DNA of 64,000 nucleotides from Rhodothermus sp. (GTDB lineage: Bacteria > Bacteroidota > Rhodothermia > Rhodothermales > Rhodothermaceae). Where the stretch lies: positions 61,379 to 125,378 of the forward strand of contig JAUZRN010000002.1 of assembly GCA_030950375.1 (NCBI GenBank). Reading direction: 5' to 3'. The notes beneath the pieces are model-generated. The model was given only the letters and a program-made list of their open reading frames with translations, was not told the DNA's origin and ran no database searches. Below, one piece after another: positions 50,236 to 59,199 of this stretch (position 1 is its first letter; the number at the start of each line of letters is the position of its first letter). The translations under genes and the position numbers were made by a program.

Positions 50236-51483
50236 TCAGAGTCGAAGCAGGTGTTCGATGAAAGCGGCTGGTGAGAATCCTTCCAGGCTATCAGGTACGT
50301 GAGGGCCGCGCGAAATACAGGCAACCGGACGGGCCAGCGCTACCAGCCAGTCGTAGAGCCGTCCGGGCCGACGCACTTCGTCCAGATGCGTCAGTACCAG
50401 GGCGTCCGGGGGAAGGGGGAGTCGTCGGATCCATTCCGGTGGGAGATCTTCCAGGTTACAGGTGGCGTTCAGGCAGAACAGTACCTGGAGTGGAAGCACC
50501 GGGGTGAGAAGCTGGCGCAGGTGGAGCAATAATCGACGGGCCGGGGCCTCCTGAAGTGGCAGGGCGGGGGTGTCGATCAGAATCTGATCGAACCCCTGCA
50601 CGCGTCTGAGCGCTGCCGTCATCTCCGGCAGGGAGGCGATGGTCTGTACTGGTAGTTCGAAACGGCGATACAACTCAACCGGGCTCAGATACGGGTGTGT
50701 TTCGGCGTCTTCCGGTAAGAGTACAAGTACAGCGGTGGTGCGCCGGCCAAAGAAGCTGGCGTGTCGGGCCAGCTTGAGAAGTAGCGTGGTTTTGCCAGCG
50801 CCAGCCGGACCGATTACAACCTGCGTGCCCTGGAGCGGCCGGGGAGTGGTCGGTGCCAGCTGTCGGCGCATCTCGCGAGCCAGTGCCCAGCGTAGCTGTT
50901 CGTCAGGCTGTTCAGGATCGAATCCCTGGGCCACCAGTCGATCGAACAGGCGGATAACGGTCGGAGGTTGCAGTCCCTGTCGCAGCAGCTCGCTTGCCAG
51001 GGGATGTCCCAGCCAGCGATGGGAGACCCCTACCAGGGCGCTATCCAGCTGGCGCTCAAGTCGGGCCAGTCGGCGGTGCAGGCGCTCGATCTGAGCTGCT
51101 AAGTCGCTCGGTGCGACTGGTACCGGGGTGGAAGAACCGGCCGTTTCTGCCGGAAAGAGTTGCCCGCGCCGGGCCATATGGGACCGATGGCGGGATGGAG
51201 CCGACGATCCACCGTTGCGTGATTCGGCGGTAAGGACGACCGTGTCTGCTTCTGTAGTTGATGAGGTGGCATGCGTTGCCTTTCGAGTAATCTGCTGAGC
51301 ACCTGCATATCCAAAGGGCAGGCGTTCGGGTGCCTGTGGCTCATCCACCATAATGGTAATGCGAGCTGGCTGATCGCCCTGCGCCGGCACAGATTCCAGC
51401 AGAACAACGTCGTCTCCAAACCGACGACGTGCTTCCAGCAGCGCCGCCTGAATGCTTGGAGCAGTCAGGGTGTGTAGTTTCAT
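50236..51483 (-). CDS. flhF: Flagellar biosynthesis GTPase FlhF
   Basis: This is a 415-residue SRP-type GTPase that marks the site of flagellar assembly. An N-terminal B region (MKLHTLTAPSIQAALLEARRR, with FGDDVVLLES following) precedes a variable linker. The NG domain has GPAGAGKTTLLLK with the P-loop Lys231. Later parts are the shortened LVLLPEDAETHPYL (in place of the usual DTYR segment) and ILIDTPALPLQ. DALVLTHLDEVRRPGRLYDWL carries the TKxD-like specificity motif as THLD. It lies 18 bp after flhA and 12 bp before flhG. Confidence 0.9.
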   Translation of the reverse strand: MKLHTLTAPSIQAALLEARRRFGDDVVLLESVPAQGDQPARITIMVDEPQAPERLPFGYAGAQQITRKATHATSSTTEADTVVLTAESRNGGSSAPSRHRSHMARRGQLFPAETAGSSTPVPVAPSDLAAQIERLHRRLARLERQLDSALVGVSHRWLGHPLASELLRQGLQPPTVIRLFDRLVAQGFDPEQPDEQLRWALAREMRRQLAPTTPRPLQGTQVVIGPAGAGKTTLLLKLARHASFFGRRTTAVLVLLPEDAETHPYLSPVELYRRFELPVQTIASLPEMTAALRRVQGFDQILIDTPALPLQEAPARRLLLHLRQLLTPVLPLQVLFCLNATCNLEDLPPEWIRRLPLPPDALVLTHLDEVRRPGRLYDWLVALARPVACISRGPHVPDSLEGFSPAAFIEHLLRL

Positions 51484-51501
51484 CGCCTCCAGGGACTATG
51501 C

Positions 51502-53592
51502 TTACGGAAGCCGTAGCTGATCAACGACCTCCACACGGGCATCTGGTAGTAGATCGTTATACGAAAGCACGTTCAGGTCCGGGATAGAAGGTGACAGAAA
51601 GTTGTAGAGTACCGGACGCAACACCGGCGAGGTCAGCAGTACCGGCGGCCGTCCTTCGCTCAGGAGCCGCTTGGTGAGTCGCTCCGCCTCTTTCAGGAAA
51701 CGCTCACTCTGCTGCGGCTCCAGCCCCAGCGTACTGGGATGTAACTCGCCGGCCTCTGCCTGTTGCAGCAAGTGGCGTTCCAACACGGGATCCAGCACGA
51801 AAGCGTAGATGGCACCATCGGGCGATAGAAACTGACGGGTAATGGTCGGCGCCAGGGCGTGTCGAACGTATTCAGTCAGTACATCAATGTTTTTGGTGTT
51901 GGCAGCATGATCGGCCAGCGCCTCCAGGATGGAAACCAGATCGCGGATTGGAATGCGTTCGCGCAGCAGGCGCTTGAGCACTTTCTGGATGGCGCCGATG
52001 CTGAGCAGGTTCGGCGTGAGCTCCTCAATCAACGCTGGATGCGTCTCTTTGACTTTGTCGAGCAATTTTTTGACCTCCTGGCGATCGAGGAGCTGATAGG
52101 CATGTTTGCGTAGCACTTCGAGCAGATGGGTGATAATGACGGCTGGTGCCTCGACCGCACTCAGCCCCATTCGTTCGGCCTCAGGCAGGTTGCGCTCGGC
52201 TATCCAGAGCGCTGGTAGGCCAAAGGTAGGATCCTGAGTGCGCAGTCCGGGTGGGGTCTCCTCCATGCCTTCTGGGAGTAGTGCCAGATAGTATCCCGGG
52301 AGCACCTCGCCTTCGGCCACTGGGTTACCTCGAATTTTGATGACATAGCGATTGGCTCCCAGGGCCATATTGTCACGGATGCGGATTGGCGGGATCACGA
52401 TCCCCAGCTCCATAGCCAGTTGCTGGCGCAGCACCTTGATGCGGTCCAGCAGGTCGCCATGCTGGTTGGGATCCACCAGCGGAATCAGACCATAACCGAT
52501 CTCCAGCTCCAGGGGGTCAACCATAAGCAGTTCGCTGGGGTCTGCCTCTGGCTGCGTGGCAGGCTCAGGCGTTTCAGGTTGGTCGGATTTTGCCTGGGTG
52601 CGGCGCTCAAACCGACGTCGCTGGTAGCCCAGCAGAAGCGTGGTCCCGGCCAGCAGCCAGAACGGCACCAGTGGAAGGCCAGGCACCAGCCCCAGCAGCG
52701 CCAGAAAGCTACCTGTAATCAGCAGCGGATAAGAGCGGCCGAAAAGCTGCCCCTTGAACTCTTCCGCCATATTGGCCTCACCACTGGCCCGTGAAACGAT
52801 AATGCCGGCGGCCGTTGAAATGAGCAGCGCTGGAATCTGTGAGACCAGGCCATCGCCGATAGAAAGCAGGACAAAATTCTGGGCTGCTTCGGCAGCCGAC
52901 ATGCCGTGTTGAAACACGCCAACCAGAAAACCACCAATGATGTTGACCGCGGTAATGACCAGTCCGGCAATGGCATCGCCGCGTACAAATTTGCTGGCAC
53001 CGTCCATGGCCCCATAGAAATCCGCTTCCCGGGCCACCTCCTCGCGACGTCTACGGGCTTCCTCTTCGTCAATCAGTCCAGCATTCAGGTCTGCGTCGAT
53101 GGCCATCTGCTTGCCAGGCAGCGCGTCTAGCGTAAAACGGGCAGCTACTTCGGCAATGCGGCCAGAGCCTTTGGTGATCACCACGAAGTTGATGACCACC
53201 AGCACAATAAAGATGATGGCTCCCACCACATAGTTACCTGCTACGACGAACTGGCCAAAAGCGCTGATCAGGGCGCCAGCTTTGCCTTCGCTCAAAATTA
53301 GACGTGTAGATGCTACGTTGAGGGATAGCCGAAACAGGGTGGTCAGCAGTAGCAGACCTGGAAAGATGGCAAATTCAAGCGGTCGTGAAGCATAGAAGGC
53401 AGTCAGCAAAACAGCAAGGCTAACGGCAATGTTCGTGGCCAGCAGTAGGTCGAGTAGAAACGGCGGCAGTGGCACCAGCATCACGAACAGAATGAGCACG
53501 ATGCTGCTGGCCAGCAGCGCTTCGGTATTAAAGCGCCGTAGCAAGCCTCCGGATACGTCCGCCGTAATCGGTGCTGGAACAGAATCAGCCAT
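51502..53592 (-). CDS. flhA: Flagellar export gate protein FlhA
   Basis: This 696-residue protein forms the nonameric ring of the flagellar type III export gate. Eight hydrophobic helices occupy residues 22-330, with MVPLPPFLLDLLLATNIAVSL (in part), the FHIPEP segment ALPGKQMAIDADLNAGLIDE, and KFVRGDAIAGLVITAVNIIGG. The cytoplasmic C-terminal domain begins near 350 (ELEIGYGLIPLVDP) and includes RVEVVDQLRLP at the end. Length is standard. It lies between flhB (18 bp) and flhF. Confidence 0.96.
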   Translation of the reverse strand: MADSVPAPITADVSGGLLRRFNTEALLASSIVLILFVMLVPLPPFLLDLLLATNIAVSLAVLLTAFYASRPLEFAIFPGLLLLTTLFRLSLNVASTRLILSEGKAGALISAFGQFVVAGNYVVGAIIFIVLVVINFVVITKGSGRIAEVAARFTLDALPGKQMAIDADLNAGLIDEEEARRRREEVAREADFYGAMDGASKFVRGDAIAGLVITAVNIIGGFLVGVFQHGMSAAEAAQNFVLLSIGDGLVSQIPALLISTAAGIIVSRASGEANMAEEFKGQLFGRSYPLLITGSFLALLGLVPGLPLVPFWLLAGTTLLLGYQRRRFERRTQAKSDQPETPEPATQPEADPSELLMVDPLELEIGYGLIPLVDPNQHGDLLDRIKVLRQQLAMELGIVIPPIRIRDNMALGANRYVIKIRGNPVAEGEVLPGYYLALLPEGMEETPPGLRTQDPTFGLPALWIAERNLPEAERMGLSAVEAPAVIITHLLEVLRKHAYQLLDRQEVKKLLDKVKETHPALIEELTPNLLSIGAIQKVLKRLLRERIPIRDLVSILEALADHAANTKNIDVLTEYVRHALAPTITRQFLSPDGAIYAFVLDPVLERHLLQQAEAGELHPSTLGLEPQQSERFLKEAERLTKRLLSEGRPPVLLTSPVLRPVLYNFLSPSIPDLNVLSYNDLLPDARVEVVDQLRLP

Positions 53593-53610
53593 CAGCGTCT
53601 TTCAAAAGGA

Positions 53611-54693
53611 TTAGTGCCCACCAGCTTCGGGAGGTTGCTGCCCACGCTGTCGGTAAATCTCAGCCAGGATCGTGGCAACAGCCAGGTAGAGCTCCTCGGG
53701 GATTTCTTGCTCTTCTGCTACGTTGTGGTACAAAGCCCTTGCCAGCGGTGGATCCTCAACCACAGGGATTCCATGCTTCAGAGCCAGGGCCCGAATGCGC
53801 AGGGCACGCTTGCGAATGCCTTTGGCCATCACACGAGGAGCCGGCGCTTCGGTCGGATCGTAGCGCAGCGCGACAGCATAATGCGTTGGGTTGGTGACGA
53901 CCACGTCGGAGCGTAGCACGGCATGGTCGAGCCGACGTCGACGGAGCAGCTCACGGGCTTTTTTGAGCCGTCGGCTTTTGACCATCGGGTCCCCTTCCGT
54001 CTCTCGCAGTTCATCTTTCACCTCCTGTGCGGTCATCTTCAGATCCTGCCGGTACTTCCACTTCTCGAAAGCAAAGTCGGCAGCCGATAGCAGCAGCAGA
54101 GCACCGAGCGTATAAGCGGCCAGTTGCAGCATCCACAGTCCTGCCACCTGGAGGATAGCTTCCAGGGAGTGGGTGTGTAGCTCAAGAATAGCGGGCAACT
54201 GTCGATAAATGACCAGCAAGGCGATCGGACCGACGATCGCTATTTTCAGCAACGCTTTGAGTACGTTAAACAGTCCGCGCGTTGAAAACAGTCGCTGCAG
54301 ACCACGGATCGGGCTGATGCGTTCCGGTTTGGGATGCAGGGGTTTGAGGGTGGGGTGCCAGCCGGTCTGCCATACGTTGACGCCAAAAGCCAGGAGCAGC
54401 AGGAAGAGAAAAAAGGGAAGCAGTAGCTGCCCCAGCACCTCCATTGCTTCCTGTAGTGAGCTAATAACTGTACCCGGATGGGATGGATAGGAAGGGGCCC
54501 CCATCAGGTAACGGGCCATGAACTGACGTAACAGACCAAAAGCGTAGGGCAGACTCAGGGCCAGGGTAAAGAAGGCGCCTATGAGCAACAGGACTGCACT
54601 GGCCTCCTGTGATCGAAAGACATTGCCCTCTTCCCGCGCTTTTTGGATGCGGCGCGGTGTGGGATCAAACTGCTTTTGGTCGCGATCTGGCAT
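53611..54693 (-). CDS. flhB: Flagellar export switch protein FlhB
   Basis: This 360-residue protein switches export from rod/hook to filament substrates. Four hydrophobic helices lie in residues 30-215. The autocleavage site NPTH is at residues 268-271 in VVTNPTHYAVALRY. KFDPTPRRIQKAREEGNV opens the N-terminus, and YKWREMTAQEVKDELRETEG-like sequence precedes the cleavage domain (KYRQDLKMTAQEVKDELRET here). VPVVEDPPLARALYHN-like motif closes it. It is separated from fliR by a 123-bp gap holding nested stems, unusual for this tight cluster. Confidence 0.95.
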   Translation of the reverse strand: MPDRDQKQFDPTPRRIQKAREEGNVFRSQEASAVLLLIGAFFTLALSLPYAFGLLRQFMARYLMGAPSYPSHPGTVISSLQEAMEVLGQLLLPFFLFLLLLAFGVNVWQTGWHPTLKPLHPKPERISPIRGLQRLFSTRGLFNVLKALLKIAIVGPIALLVIYRQLPAILELHTHSLEAILQVAGLWMLQLAAYTLGALLLLSAADFAFEKWKYRQDLKMTAQEVKDELRETEGDPMVKSRRLKKARELLRRRRLDHAVLRSDVVVTNPTHYAVALRYDPTEAPAPRVMAKGIRKRALRIRALALKHGIPVVEDPPLARALYHNVAEEQEIPEELYLAVATILAEIYRQRGQQPPEAGGH

Positions 54694-54713
54694 AGAGTAC
54701 TACAGGGTGGCGA

Positions 54714-54774
54714 CTGCTGTCTCTGAAAAAGCGTGCCGAAGGAGCTGGCACCCTTCGGGATCGGCCGACAGCAG
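54714..54774 (-). promoter_or_regulatory. Nested stem-loops between fliR and flhB
   Basis: Outer arms CTGCTGTC (54714-54721) and GACAGCAG (54767-54774) enclose an inner stem CCGAAGG (54736-54742) with CCTTCGG (54752-54758). On the transcribed minus strand the inner hairpin is followed by CACGC and five T residues, so it could be a weak internal terminator or processing site. The 123-bp gap is the largest within the export-gate genes. Confidence 0.4.
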
Positions 54775-54816
54775 CAAGCCGGGAAAAGGAAAGCATTCGA
54801 TCGGAAAACCTTTCCT

Positions 54817-55590
54817 TCAGGGCAGCAGCGCGCCCAGCAGCCGGAGCAGCTCGTCGTCGATGTTGCTGAGCAGGGTAGCGATCAGCGGGAAAAAGGCATG
54901 CATGTAAAACAGCGCCAGTGCCAGTCCGACAAGGATTTTAAGCGGCAGGGCAATGGAAAACAGGTCGGCCTGGGGAACAATACGGGCAAAGATGCCCAGC
55001 GAGACGTCGATCAGCAGGATGGTCACCATGAACGGGGCGGCCAGTCGAAGGGCAAGCACCAGAAAATCCCAGATCCATTCAACCAGCAGCGGTTGGCTGG
55101 CCGCCAGGTTGGCGCCTGCTAAGGGAATAACACGAAAGGACTCAACCAGCGCTCGGAGTACGACATGGTGACCATCCAGCAGCACAAAAACCATCAGTGT
55201 GGCGAGCGACAGCAGACGCCCCAGCGGGTTAGCCGCGTGACCCTCCAGCGGATTGAAAACCTGCGCCATGTGCAGTCCTACCTGAAAGCCAATCAGGTCC
55301 CCAGCCATTTCGACAGCCCAGAAAACCATATGCGCGGCAAAGCCCAGGAGCAATCCGGTCAATGCCTCCAGGGCAACGGCTACGATGAAACCGAGCGCCT
55401 GGTCAACATGGGAGGGAAGGGGGCCCGGCACCAGGCCCGAAAGACTGTAGGCCAACAATACAGCCAGTAGGACGCGCACGCGTACGGGGATGGAGAGCTG
55501 GCCAAAGAAGGGCGCGGCCAGCAGCACCCCACTGATCCGCACGAACACCAGCAGCACGCGCAGCAGGTACTCCGGATTCAGCAGGGGCAT
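54817..55590 (-). CDS. fliR: Flagellar export gate protein FliR
   Basis: This 257-residue membrane protein forms part of the FliP5-FliQ4-FliR1 export gate core. Six hydrophobic helices are seen. Motifs are PEYLLRVLLVFVRISGVLLA at the start, GLLLGFAAHMVFWAVEMAGD and IGFQVGLHMAQVFNPLEG in the middle. LIDVSLGIFARIVPQADLFS and LKILVGLALALFYM lie toward the end. The length is normal. fliQ ends 7 bp upstream. Confidence 0.94.
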   Translation of the reverse strand: MPLLNPEYLLRVLLVFVRISGVLLAAPFFGQLSIPVRVRVLLAVLLAYSLSGLVPGPLPSHVDQALGFIVAVALEALTGLLLGFAAHMVFWAVEMAGDLIGFQVGLHMAQVFNPLEGHAANPLGRLLSLATLMVFVLLDGHHVVLRALVESFRVIPLAGANLAASQPLLVEWIWDFLVLALRLAAPFMVTILLIDVSLGIFARIVPQADLFSIALPLKILVGLALALFYMHAFFPLIATLLSNIDDELLRLLGALLP

Positions 55591-55597
55591 GGCCTAT

Positions 55598-55867
55598 TCA
55601 GTGGGATACGTTGGGAATGAACTGCAGCACCTGCACGGCGAAATCCGTCAGCATCTGGAGCATCCACGGCGCCAGCAGGAGCAGTACGAGTCCCACGGCC
55701 AGGATTTTTGGAATATAGCTGAGAGTCATTTCCTGCACCGAGGTGATGGCCTGCAGCAGGCTCACAATCAATCCCACGATCAACGCAATGCCCAGGAGCG
55801 GGCCTGCCAGTAACAGCGCTGTCTTCAGCGCCTCCTGGATCCAGTAAAGGGCAACTTCGCTGGTCAT
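55598..55867 (-). CDS. fliQ: Flagellar export gate protein FliQ
   Basis: This 89-residue two-helix membrane protein assembles as four copies in the export gate. LALKTALLLAGPLLGIALIVG-type helix 1 (EALKTALLLAGPLLGIALIV here) and VSLLQAITSVQEMTLSYIPK followed by ILAVGLVLLLLAPWMLQ match the family closely. It lies between fliP (12 bp) and fliR (7 bp). Confidence 0.95.
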   Translation of the reverse strand: MTSEVALYWIQEALKTALLLAGPLLGIALIVGLIVSLLQAITSVQEMTLSYIPKILAVGLVLLLLAPWMLQMLTDFAVQVLQFIPNVSH

Positions 55868-55879
55868 AGGTGTCAGGAG

Positions 55880-56698
55880 TTAGGTGCCGAGATAGCCACG
55901 GACAACCGATTCGACCACGAGGTACCAGCCGTCAGCCAGCACGAACAATAGCAGTTTCAACGGTAAGGAGATCATGACCGGCGGGAGCATCATCATGCCC
56001 ATGCTCATCAGCACGCTGGCCACGATCAGATCGACCAGGACGAAAGGTAGAAAAATCATAAAGCCGATCTGGAAGGCAATGCGCAGCTCGCTGATGACAA
56101 AAGCTGGGATCAGGATATAGAAGGGAACATCCTCAGGGCGATCGAAAGCCTCGATGCGAGCCAGGTCCATAAACAGCATCAGGTCTTTTTCGCGTGTCTG
56201 GCGCAGCATAAAGGTGCGTAAAGGTGCAGCCGCGCGTTCCAGGGCGACCTGCTGGCTGATTTCACCGTCGAGATAGGGGCGCAGCGCCTCATCGTGGATC
56301 TGATCGAATACGGGATACATGATAAACAGCGTCAGAAAGAGCGCCAGTCCGATCAGAACCTGGGTAGGCGGCGATTGCTGCAGACCGAGTGCTGTGCGTA
56401 AGATGCTGAAAATGACAACCAGGCGCGTAAAGCTGGTGGTCAGAATAATGATGGCTGGAGCCAGCGATAGAATAGTGAGCAGCAGGAGCAGCTGCAGCGG
56501 CAGGGCGAAGTCTTCGTGCTCGCCCAGTTGAATACGAGGTAGCGGACCCAGCAGGGTACTGCCGCCGGAGGTAGGGGACGGTGGCGTTGTTTGCTGCGTG
56601 GGGGCTTGCTGTGCGAAGGCCGAAGGTTGCTCAAGCAGGCCGACGCCCAGCAGCATGCAGCATAATGCCAGTCCTGAAAGCAAGCACTTACGAGGCAT
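55880..56698 (-). CDS. fliP: Flagellar export gate protein FliP
   Basis: This is a 272-residue protein with a cleavable signal peptide (MPRKCLLSGLALCCMLLGVG, cleaved after AFA) and four hydrophobic helices. TSFTRLVVIFSILRTALGLQ, QSPPTQVLIGLALFLTLFIM and ERAAAPLRTFMLRQTREKDL are characteristic. AFVISELRIAFQIGFMIFLP and LVVESVVRGYLGT close it. The frame is open to 56773, but the ATG at 56698 gives the signal peptide cleanly; it overlaps the end of fliO by 11 bp. The 35-residue Gln/Thr/Pro/Ser-rich segment after the signal peptide is longer than in most FliP proteins. Confidence 0.94.
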   Translation of the reverse strand: MPRKCLLSGLALCCMLLGVGLLEQPSAFAQQAPTQQTTPPSPTSGGSTLLGPLPRIQLGEHEDFALPLQLLLLLTILSLAPAIIILTTSFTRLVVIFSILRTALGLQQSPPTQVLIGLALFLTLFIMYPVFDQIHDEALRPYLDGEISQQVALERAAAPLRTFMLRQTREKDLMLFMDLARIEAFDRPEDVPFYILIPAFVISELRIAFQIGFMIFLPFVLVDLIVASVLMSMGMMMLPPVMISLPLKLLLFVLADGWYLVVESVVRGYLGT

Positions 56699-57212
56699 GA
56701 TCCGTCTGCGGAGTCCGGGCAGTAAGATGGGTAACCAGGTGGGCAAACGGCAGGGCCTCATCCGTTTCAGCACGGTTGGCCTGTAACTCAGGGGGTAAGG
56801 GCAGGCTTTTGAGCAGCGTAATCTGGTGGGAAGTGACGCCCAGAATCAGCAACTCATCACCACAGGCAATGAGCCGAATCTGTTGGCCGGGGCCCAGGGA
56901 TAACTGCCCGACGGGACGAAGCAAGGCAGGACGGTTCGGGGGACGTTGACGTCGATACCAGTACAGCGCCAGGAAGGCGCCGGCTATCAGTATCAGTAAC
57001 ACCACTACATAGCGAGCCCGAATCGGGACGGGCTCAGAAGAGCGGGCTGGCAATATGTAGGTAGAATCTGGCGCCGGAAAAGGCTTCGGCGTAGGCGATG
57101 AAACAGGCGAGGCTGCCCATTGCAGGGCCAGCCAGAGCAGAAAGAGACCCGCACCGAACAACACCAGCCGCCGGACCGGCACTCTGGCAGCCATACGAAA
57201 CCGGATCGCCAT
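56688..57212 (-). CDS. fliO: Flagellar biosynthesis protein FliO
   Basis: This is a 174-residue membrane protein that assists assembly of the FliP complex. An N-terminal signal/anchor helix (LVLFGAGLFLLWLALQWAA) and a second helix (YVVVLLILIAGAFLALYWYRR near 72-92) are followed by a small cytoplasmic domain with LRPVGQLSLGPGQQIRLIAC and ELLILGVTSHQITLLKSLP, the FliO pattern. It sits in its usual place between fliN and fliP. Sequence conservation of FliO is low, so the call leans on order plus the cytoplasmic motif. Confidence 0.85.
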   Translation of the reverse strand: MAIRFRMAARVPVRRLVLFGAGLFLLWLALQWAASPVSSPTPKPFPAPDSTYILPARSSEPVPIRARYVVVLLILIAGAFLALYWYRRQRPPNRPALLRPVGQLSLGPGQQIRLIACGDELLILGVTSHQITLLKSLPLPPELQANRAETDEALPFAHLVTHLTARTPQTDHAS

Positions 57213-57282
57213 GACACAGGGTGGATGGGGGATCGACTGATTGCCTTACTCGCCGGCCAACCTGCGAACACTGTGCCATGCC

Positions 57283-58182
57283 TCAGACGAGTGTCTTTTC
57301 ACGATGGCGCGTACCGGTGACTAGGCTGGTAATCCGCACGCCGAACTGTTCGTCAATTACTACCGCTTCGCCTTCAGCGATCAGACGACCATTGGCATAA
57401 ATTTCCAGGGGTTCCCCGACCAATTTTTCCAGCTCGATGATACTGCCTGTCGTCAGACGTAAGACATCGGCCAGCGGAAGCCGACGGCGTCCGAGTTCGA
57501 CCACCACTTCCAGTTCAACATCGGCCAGCAGTTCCAGATTGCTTTTGGTTCCGCCGTTACCGAGACGCTCTGGTCCCAGATCACCGAAGGCGGCCGGTCG
57601 TACTTCAACTGGAGAAGATGGAGCCTCTTGCTGCGCGGAATCCGTTGTGCGCGACTGGGACGAATCTGACGGCTGTTGGGCAATATCTGGTGGTAGCAGG
57701 ACGAATCCCTCATGTCGCGCTTCACCGATCCGAAGCGTAAAGGGAAGCTGAAGCAGCGACGAAGGCAGCGCAACAGGCGGTTGGGTTTCTTCCGCACCGG
57801 GTTGATGCACGACAAAGGTAACTTCAGGCAGGCGCATGCCTTCAGCAGCCAGCGCATTGCGCAATGTGCCATAGCCCTGCGCGGCCACTTCGCTCAATAG
57901 ATCGTCAGCGCCTTCGTCGCCCGCATGAAGCGCTTCGCCCAGCATTGCCTGCGAGAGCAGCGGAATCCAGTCGGGGGTCAGGCCAATGGCAAATGGTTCG
58001 CTGCTGGCCCAGATCAATATGTGATGCTGCACGAGTTCACCTAACTGGTCACTCGTAATCGGTACAGGCGTACCCACCTCCAGCGATAGCTCCTGCTTTA
58101 ACAGCGTCTGCAGAAATTGCTGGAGTGCTTCACGGGAAGTTTCAAGCTGCGGCAGCGTTGGATTCGAGCTCATCTTCGTCAA
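57283..58182 (-). CDS. fliN: Flagellar motor switch protein FliN (long, FliY-like form)
   Basis: This 299-residue protein has the SpoA/FliN domain at its C-terminus (LLADVELEVVVELGRRRLPL, ADVLRLTTGSIIELEKLVGE and PLEIYANGRLIAEGEAVVID), which forms the bottom of the C-ring. About 200 extra residues precede it; the first 120 (LLSEVAAQGYGTLRNALAAEG region) look like a degenerate second FliY/FliM-middle-type domain, joined by a Ser/Gln/Pro-rich linker. Enterobacterial FliN is only about 137 residues. Its start overlaps the end of fliM by 41 bp (or 32 bp from the second ATG at 58173). Confidence 0.88.
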   Translation of the reverse strand: MTKMSSNPTLPQLETSREALQQFLQTLLKQELSLEVGTPVPITSDQLGELVQHHILIWASSEPFAIGLTPDWIPLLSQAMLGEALHAGDEGADDLLSEVAAQGYGTLRNALAAEGMRLPEVTFVVHQPGAEETQPPVALPSSLLQLPFTLRIGEARHEGFVLLPPDIAQQPSDSSQSRTTDSAQQEAPSSPVEVRPAAFGDLGPERLGNGGTKSNLELLADVELEVVVELGRRRLPLADVLRLTTGSIIELEKLVGEPLEIYANGRLIAEGEAVVIDEQFGVRITSLVTGTRHREKTLV

Positions 58183-59188
58183 CAGGTAGTTCCGGGGGGA
58201 TGACTTCCAGAATACGCAGGGCCCGGTGTTTCCCTGAACGTCCAGGGATCGCTCGGAATTTTTCGCGTTCGCCGATGTATACCTGGATCGGTTGGTTTAT
58301 TCGTCGTTCCAGTACAATGACATCGCCCACCTGCATGGTTAACAGTTCAGTGAGAGGAATGTGTGTGCGGCCCAGTTCGGCACGTAGTTCGACTTCTATT
58401 TTCTCCAGCTGGGCTTCGTAGCGTTGCCGAATGGCCGGAGGCACTTCGGTGGTTGAGCTGGAACGCCACTGTTTCATAGCACTGTGGCCCAGCATGCGCT
58501 CCAGCAGAATGTACGGATAGCAAATGTTGAGGAACGAGCGTTGTTCATAAATCGATACCTCGAAGGTAGCTACCAGCGCTGGCTCGACACCCGGCAGAAT
58601 CTGAACGAATTCGGCGTTCGATTCGAAACCCGCTTCTTCCAGACGGACTTCATGAATCTGTTTCCACGCTTTTTCCAGCTCTTGAAAAGCCCGCCGCATG
58701 ACCTTCTCCATAATGCGACGTTCGATATGGGAAAGCTCACGCGGCTTTTGCAGGAAGATGCCGGGACCCCCAAAGAGCTTTTCGACGGTGTAGATGGCCA
58801 GACGTGGATCAAGCTCAATGACGATTTGCTGTTGAAATGGATGCACCTGAACCACGTAAAGCGCCGAGGGAGGGGCGCTGGACATCACAAACTCGGAATA
58901 GAGCACCTGGTCGATGGCCGATAGGCTTAGATCGACCAGCGTACGAAGTTGTGCTGAGAGATAAACCGAGAGGTCACGGGCAAAGGCTTCATGCACATAG
59001 TGCAGGACGCGCATCTGGTCCTGCGAAAACAGCCGGGGCCGCTTGAAGTTGTAGGGTAAAATCTTCTTTTCGGCCTCGGCCGTTATCATCGACTCGAGCG
59101 CTTCCAGGTCGTACTCTCCCTGTTCGCCAATCTGGCTACGGACCTGGAGGAGTATGTCGATTTCTTCCTGGCTGAGCGGCTTTGCCAT
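58142..59188 (-). CDS. fliM: Flagellar motor switch protein FliM
   Basis: This 348-residue C-ring protein binds CheY-P and sets rotation direction. The N-terminus has LSQEEIDILLQ, the CheY-P-binding EIDALL-like motif. The middle domain includes YNFKRPRLFSQDQMRVLHYV and HEAFARDLSVYLSAQLRT. The C-terminal SpoA domain has ELGRTHIPLTELLTMQVGDV followed by IVLERRINQPIQVYIG. It lies 11 bp downstream of fliL and overlaps fliN, all in the usual order. Confidence 0.96.
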   Translation of the reverse strand: MAKPLSQEEIDILLQVRSQIGEQGEYDLEALESMITAEAEKKILPYNFKRPRLFSQDQMRVLHYVHEAFARDLSVYLSAQLRTLVDLSLSAIDQVLYSEFVMSSAPPSALYVVQVHPFQQQIVIELDPRLAIYTVEKLFGGPGIFLQKPRELSHIERRIMEKVMRRAFQELEKAWKQIHEVRLEEAGFESNAEFVQILPGVEPALVATFEVSIYEQRSFLNICYPYILLERMLGHSAMKQWRSSSTTEVPPAIRQRYEAQLEKIEVELRAELGRTHIPLTELLTMQVGDVIVLERRINQPIQVYIGEREKFRAIPGRSGKHRALRILEVIPPELPVDEDELESNAAAA

Positions 59189-59199
59189 AGCCTTTTCAA

